Shown piece after piece: positions 58,325-64,000 of a stretch of 64,000 nt of DNA. The DNA is from Pratylenchus scribneri (taxonomy: Eukaryota > Nematoda > Chromadorea > Rhabditida > Pratylenchidae). The stretch's first letter is position 1, and each line of letters begins with the position of its first letter. Below the pieces are notes generated by a model that was not told where the DNA came from, did not search any database, and saw only the letters and a program-made list of their open reading frames with translations. The stretch is from NCBI GenBank assembly GCA_030063045.1, contig JAQSEB010000017.1, positions 744,001-808,000 on the forward strand, written 5' to 3'. The position numbers and the translations under genes were made by a program.

Positions 58325-59479
58325 TCAATTCTTTTGTTGTTCATCGGCAAAAGGCATTTGAGTGTCGCCGGAATACATTGACCAATGAAAACATTTGCTG
58401 GTTTGCGATTTGAATTGTTGGCAACGGACCAGGGTGGCCTCCAATGCTTCACTGGCAGGCGGAGATGCAGCATTACAAAGTGAAAGGCATTCTTCCCTAA
58501 TGAATGTAAAATTTTAAAAAGATGCGGGTGGGCTTTGCCCCAACTTGGCACCGTTTATATAACTCATCGAGGAATGGACCGAATTTATATACTTTGGTAG
58601 CAAATTAAAGAACAGACTATTGGCTATTAAATGATTTAATTTGATTTAGCTTGGTTCAGAAATGATGAAATTGTGTTCAAAACCGTACTTGTGGGTTTTC
58701 TGGGGGCAGAAGATTTTGAAATAAAGGGACTCCCTTTTAGGTGATTAGGTTATGGTTAAGGATACCGTAAATGACAAGCTACTAGATGACCCAAACTTAT
58801 CCCGGATAATCCATGGAGATTTCCGTTACTTTCCCCGGTAGACTCAAAAATCTGCACCCGGATAAAACCCAAAAGTACACAAAAACTTTATAATAAATGA
58901 CCTTTATTAAGGATTAACAAATTTTTCACTGTTTTTTGGGCATAACTCCATCAATTTTCATCCAATTTAAATAAAATTATTATCATTAGATAGCCAATAG
59001 TTTACTCTTTAATTTGATACTAAAATTATTAAAAATAGTTCAGCCCTTGATTAGTTATGATAAACGGCGTCAAGTTGATCAGTTCCCTGATCCTCTTACG
59101 AAACGCCACTTTGCGCGCAACATTTTCGACTGTCCCTTCCATGGGCCAAACATTTGTAATAAAATTGTTTTACTACATTTTCGGCACCATTCAAATTCAT
59201 TGATGAGGACGGCTTATTCGGGTCACCGAATGCGTTGCAATCCAATGAGCCATCCGACTATATATTATTTAATTTAAATTATTTTAATTAAAATTGGCCA
59301 ACATTGACACTTTGGCAGCATTCTTTCAGGTCATCAAAATATTTTTTCGTGAGTTGTTTTAAAATTTCCTCCCTTGCTTTTGGCACTTCCTCCGGCAAAT
59401 TCACCCAATATTGGACGGCGAATTCAGCAAATGGCAAAATTATGGAGGAAATGAATAAAAATGTGACGAGGAAATGCAT
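58325..59479 (-). CDS. Secreted DB-module protein, 3 exons
   Basis: Minus-strand exons are about 59303-59479, 59100-59257 and 58325-58496, giving 168 residues. The first donor could instead be at 59308, which removes two residues. The ATG at 59477-59479 opens a signal peptide (MHFLVTFLFISSIILPFAEF). The mature part has ECC, then LDCNAF, then YYKCLAHGRDSRKCCAQSGV joined across intron 2 to SEECLSLCNAASP, and finally VRCQQ and SKCF. The CC..GV..ECL.LC pattern is that of the nematode DB module, a roughly 100-residue secreted domain held by about six disulfides. The function of this family is largely unknown. Intron 2 contains a fold-back family 2 copy. Confidence 0.8.
58540..59085. repeat. Fold-back family 2, copy 3, in DB-protein intron 2
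   Basis: The left end CAACTTGGCACCGTTTATAT and the right end ATGATAAACGGCGTCAAGTTG are inverted partners. Inner TTGGCTATTAAATGATTTAA and TAGCCAATAGTTTACTCTTT mirror each other. The middle carries an additional insertion of about 200 bp. Confidence 0.7.
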
Positions 59480-61562
59480 TAAAATTAAAATTAAATTAAT
59501 TTTTAGGAAGGAAATTATTTTTGTTTTAGAATGGTAGGTAAATCTTATTTTCTCGACTCTTTTTCAATGAATTCTTCTTTAAACTAAATTATTTTATTTT
59601 TCAATTTGGATTGGAGAATGCAAAATTGGCCAATTAATCAAAAATCGCATCAATGACGTTTTTGAATGAATGGACCATTTCTTTCCTTTTTTTAAAATGA
59701 TCTTGCGGATTCTGGCGTTTTCTTATTAGATTAGCTCATATTTTGATTACCATTTTTTGTTTGCCCTATTCTGATTTTCAATTTTTATTTAATTTTTTAG
59801 ATGAATAAATTTTGAATGAACAGTGAAACACCTAAATATCAATAAATTTTTATTTTTCAAAAGTGAGAATATTAAAGATGTAAAGTTTTATTATAATTTA
59901 ATATTATTCCAATTTTGATTCTAATCTTTTCATTCCATTCATTATTTTGATTTATTCTTGATTTTGTACTCGTTATTTTTTTATTTCTATTTTATTTCCA
60001 TTTTTAAACAAATATGGAATGATTAAATAGGAATGTGACTATGCTCTGAGCTTTGTGAATTATTCCAATTTTCGTTGTCCATTTTTAAATTTTATTCACG
60101 AATATAATTAACTAAATTCTGATTTTAATTTTTATTTCAATTTTTACCAAATATGAAATGAATAAATTTTGAATGAACACCTCCACCTCAATTCAATATC
60201 AATAAATTTTTATTTTTCAGAAATATAAAGATGAATTTATTGCGCAAATGAAGGAAGGAAAGGATAGATAAGCATCTTGGATTGGAAATGAACCAGACTA
60301 ACTGCTGACTGACTGACTGTGGAATTTTGCTTAGGAGACAATGATTTTTCATCGGATGGAGTTGGGTAATAAATGGAATGAAGAAGAAGGATGAATGAGG
60401 AATGAATCCCATTCGAGTAAATACAAACAAAAAAGAGGCCGCCGGGGAATGCATGGAAATGGTACCCCAAAATGAATAGATTGATGATAGCCTTGTCCTC
60501 GTTTCACTCACTGACTTCTGAGGCCCAAAATATGGGGCGGACAGGACAGAAGAAAATTGCGCGATCGAATCAGATTAAATAAAATGGGCACAGGGAAATT
60601 GGGTTGAATTCAATTGAATTGGGAGGGAGGATTGCTGCCAGCCGTCCTCTTGTTTGCCCATTCATTTTGCCCTCAAATCCTTACTCTGATTCCCTATTCC
60701 TTCATCACTTTTTCAATTTAACCGAAAAATCTTTGTTTTTTCCATTGACTTCCGCCAATTAAATTATCAAATTAATTATTTTGCAAAATTCTTACAATAT
60801 TATTTATATTAAATTTTTACTATTAATTAAGCAAATATCAACCAATTGTTGTTTTTTTATTATTATTTTTTGTTCAATTCCCAAATTCCCATTTGGATCA
60901 TCAATTAAATAAATGGGGGAAATTTGTACAGAAAATGCAGAAAATTTCTGGCAAATATGTTTTGGGCGTCATCATTCACTTTTAACATTTTTATTAAATT
61001 TCCTCTTTTTAATTCATTTTCAGTGGACTTTTTAAAAATGAAATTTTAATCTTTTTAATTTTCCATTGTTAAATAGCATTATCCAACGAATTATTTTTTC
61101 ATCATTACAATGAATGCGCACATAAAAATAACAAATATTTGCGCATGAACAAGGGAATAGTGGGAGAGGGTGGAGGATAATCGGGCCCACTCGTTGAATT
61201 GGCCAAATCCTCGGTAAAAATAACGAGAGGACCGGATAGAAAGTGGATTTGAGGGAAATGAAGGGTGGCTGGCACACAATGGATTGGATGGGGATTCGGC
61301 TGTTTTTCCCCTCTCTAATAAAAATGAATTTTCAGATTTTCACCCAAAATCCACAACCAATCTTCGCCCGCGCAAGCGCATCTATCTATTCCTTCTTTTA
61401 AATATTGACAATCAATTTGGGTACAGTCATGCATGTTTCTCCCTTTCCTAATTTGGCATGGATTACTATAAACCATTGGATTATGTTGATCTGAATAATC
61501 AATTTAAGAGCACCATAATGGTTATCTAGAAGAATGCATTTTCCGGAAAGGGAATAAATATT
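59480..61562. other. Gene-poor AT-rich region
   Basis: Duplicated simple motifs (AATTTTTATTTCAATTTTTA..AATAAATTTTGAATGAACA) occur at about 59780-59850 and 60125-60205. A minus-strand 62-codon frame at 61091-61279 ends in a hydrophobic segment. It lacks supporting exons or family, so it is not called. Confidence 0.35.
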
Positions 61563-62205
61563 TTAGCCAACATTTAATAAAAAGGGCAAAACACATTTTG
61601 GCGAACATTTAATAAAAAAGGCAAAAAACATTTTGGCGAACATTTCCCAGAAAGGACAAAAACACATTTTGGCGAACATTTTCCGGAAAGAGCAAAATAC
61701 ATTTTGGCGAACATTTTCCAGAAAGGACAAAACACATTTTGGCGAACATTTCCCAGGAAGGGCAAAACACATTTTGGCGAACATTTAATAAAAAGGGCAA
61801 AACACATTTTGGTGAACATTTCTCAGAAAGGGAAAAAACAATTTTGGCGAACATTTAATAAAAAGGGCAAAACACATTTTAGCGAACATTTAATAAAAAG
61901 GGCAAAACACATTTTAGCGAACATTTAATAAAAAGGATAAAACACATTTTGGCGAACATTTAATAAAAAGGGAAAAACACATTTTGGCGAATATTTCCGC
62001 AGAAAGGGCAAAACACATTTTGGCGAACATTTCCCGGAAAGGGAAAACACATTTTGGCGAACATTTAATAAAAAGGGAAAAACACATTTTGGCGAACATT
62101 TAATAAAAAGGGAAAAACACATTTTGGCGAATATTTCCGCAGAAAGGGCAAAACACATTTTGGCGAACATTTCCGCAGAAAGGGCAAAACACATTTCGGC
62201 AATTG
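61563..62205. repeat. 35-bp minisatellite, reverse orientation
   Basis: About 19 units of GGCAAAACACATTTTGGCGA plus ACATTT and either CCCGGAAAG-type or AATAAAAAG ends. This is the reverse complement of the 33.5-34.3 kb array, with the same two kinds of unit end. Confidence 0.92.
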
Positions 62206-62672
62206 TGCTCAAAACAAAAATCTACTAAAAATAACTTTTGTGACAATTCAGAGCTCAGTTACTAGATCACAATTTTTCAAACTTTTCAATGATCTCAATC
62301 AGCTCAACTTTTTTTTCTCCATTTTTGTCCATCCCATCAATCATCTATTCGTCCCAATCCCATCCTCCCAATCATAGTCCATCCATCCATCCATTTTCCA
62401 AAAAAATTGATATTATTTGCGCGACTCGAACGGCCCTCCAACAATATATTTATATGCGTCATTGGGGGAATTAACTGGATCAATAATTGCGAAAAATTGA
62501 TGAGCCTCAAAGGGGAATTGCCCCCAAAATAATATTTTAAATTTTTTTTTTATTTATTTTTAATAAAAAGATTTTCTAAATTCGCTGTAAATGTTCTATA
62601 AAAGTTTGTCAGCTTTTTTTAAGCCAATGTTTTTACTTTAATTAAATTCCATCCATTTCTTGGCCTCCAAAA
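62206..62672. other. Upstream region of the membrane-protein gene
   Basis: No element recognised. The A/T content rises toward the ATG at 62673. Confidence 0.35.
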
Positions 62673-63846
62673 ATGGCATCATCAGCGGAAAGAAGGGAAC
62701 AATTGGAAAATCATTTGAAAACATTCCGAGAAATTGCAGATCAACGAGTGACCGAAAAGGTTCATTCAATTTTCTCTTTTAATGGCTAAATTAATTTTCA
62801 AAAAATAATATAATTTCTTTTTAATTCTTATTGAGCACCGAATTTTGTTCTTTAACATAACCTTAAATAAAAGTAAACTAAATTCTTACTGTAGAGTATT
62901 TGCAAAAAAGGATTGATCCAAACATATTTGGCTAGAAAATTATGGCCAAAAAATACAAAGGCTGCCCTATTTTGGCCTTTTTTCCATCTTTTTTGGTCAA
63001 ATTTTTGCCATTTTCCATCCAATTCAATATTTCTTCCAATAATCCAATGTTTTCCCCATAGATCACCCAATGGAGCTATCATTTGCCGGCAATGGTATCG
63101 GCTGCCATTTTCATTTGTCAAATTGCCAATACAATCATTTTCGCCTCATTCGCCTACAATTTTGGCAAACTTTATTTGCTCCTTGATGAATATATGCGCG
63201 AAACGGAGGCATTAAATATTACATTGCCAAATTCGAGTGTCCAATTTCGATATACGGGCGTAAATGCGGAAAGGATCAACGAAATTGATAATGTAAAAAG
63301 AGAGTATTTAATTTGCCAAAATACATTGAAATGCCGTAATGAGTATAGTATCAAAATTACCGTAATAATGAGTAAATAATGCCAAAATAATTTGTTGGTT
63401 TATTATTTATAACTAATGGTTTATGGGTTTTTCCTACATTCAGATTCAGAAAATATATTAAATGGGCTTATAATTTTCAGAGCCTTTCCTTTCCAGCAGA
63501 GGGTGGGTATTAGAGGCTGTGGGCTTCTAATAGAAGATTTTCAATAATCGGCTATTTTAGTGTTTTTTCGGCAAATTAAATTTCCTATAATGTAAATGAG
63601 GAAATAATTTTATCAATCCAAAATTCACAGTATCACGATCAACTATGGAATTTGTTCATTGCGGAGGTGATCGAGCTGATTTTCCCGGCCATAAATTTGT
63701 TCATGTTCGCCTGGATCATCAAAGACAAAAGGCGGCGACTTCCTTCGCGCGTTCAAATCATTTATTTGGTTATTTATTTTTTTGGGAAATATTTAAGGAA
63801 TAGGTCAAAAGTGAAATTTACGGGATGGGAAGGGAAAAAAGGATGA
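62673..63846 (+). CDS. Small multi-pass membrane protein, family unknown, 3 exons
   Basis: Exons 62673-62759, 63062-63292 and 63631-63846 (GT..AG, all phase 0) give 177 residues. A charged N-terminus (residues 1-33) precedes a long hydrophobic segment (AAIFICQIANTIIFASFAY). A loop with glycosylation motifs (NITLPNSS) comes next, then a second hydrophobic segment (IELIFPAINLFMFAWII), a basic KDKRRR turn and a third (IIYLVIYFF). I do not recognise the family. The glycosylation sites suggest the loop faces outside, so the N-terminus would be inside. The stop at 63844 is followed by a purine-rich microsatellite; a further spliced exon cannot be excluded. Confidence 0.6.
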
Positions 63847-63960
63847 TGAAGATAAAAAAAGAAAAGAAGAAGAAGAAGATGATAATGATGAGGAGAGGAT
63901 GATGAATGAAGAAAATCATTGTCAACTTCATCTCTTCTTCATCATCATCATCATCATCAG
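63847..63960. repeat. GAA/GAT microsatellite forming a hairpin
   Basis: AAGAAGAAGAAGATGATAAT is followed about 50 bp later by CTTCTTCATCATCATCATCA, its near reverse complement. Confidence 0.75.
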
Positions 63961-63962
63961 GG

Positions 63963-64000
63963 GTGGGGCTGGAATTCCTAATGCCGGAATTCCGGTGTTT
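63963..64000. repeat. End of a repeat also seen at 18.47 kb
   Basis: GCCGGAATTCCGGTGTTT at the window edge resembles the ATAGGAATTCCAGTGTTT block at about 18490-18507. It is probably cut by the window end. Confidence 0.5.

Overview
The window is eukaryotic, AT-rich and intron-rich. It is almost certainly from a nematode: it carries a divergent nematode-type nuclear receptor, a nematode-specific serpentine chemoreceptor, a secreted DB-module protein and a vitellogenin gene with many short GT..AG introns. Closer placement (perhaps a plant-parasitic or other clade IV worm) would be a guess. No rRNA, intact tRNA, CRISPR array or bacterial-style operon is visible. Most genes were rebuilt by hand by joining exons whose reading phase and splice sites agree, so exon ends are predictions.

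Layout, left to right. 0-2 kb: AT-rich sequence, a possible terminal exon, and a fold-back repeat. 2.1-5.2 kb (+): nuclear hormone receptor, 9 exons. 5.7-9.9 kb (-): small secreted PAN/Apple-like protein, 5 exons, whose large intron holds a GC-rich satellite (144-bp and about 69-bp tandem units). 11.8-15.5 kb (-): seven-transmembrane chemoreceptor, 4 exons, with a tRNA-like repeat and a 1.2-kb hAT-like element in its introns. 15.5-19 kb: gene-poor, with a 347-bp hAT-like element. 19.1-20.8 kb (+): secreted or membrane-anchored protein with seven imperfect repeats around a WDEIF core. 20.8-25.5 kb: gene-poor duplicated sequence. 25.5-32.8 kb (+): a 25-exon NSF-type AAA ATPase with an added N-terminal coiled coil and a degenerate second ATPase domain. 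32.9-34.3 kb: minisatellites. 35.3-49.0 kb (+): complete 19-exon vitellogenin with a TATA box. 50.4-51.6 kb (-): the 3' remnant of a mitochondrial 2-oxodicarboxylate carrier gene, split by a 957-bp fold-back element with an 8-bp target duplication. 51.6-52.1 kb: a decayed copy of the vitellogenin 3' flank. 52.5-56.0 kb (-): secreted trypsin-like serine protease, 9 exons. 58.3-59.5 kb (-): secreted DB-module protein, 3 exons. 61.6-62.2 kb: the 35-bp minisatellite again, inverted. 62.7-63.8 kb (+): small multi-pass membrane protein.

The genes do not form a pathway. They are independent nematode genes: transcription control, chemosensation, membrane fusion, yolk, and secreted proteins. The strongest structural theme is the density of inverted-repeat (fold-back, MITE-like) elements. 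There are at least six copies of one family and three of another, plus three elements with clean 8-bp target-site duplications. They lie mostly in introns and in one case inside an exon.
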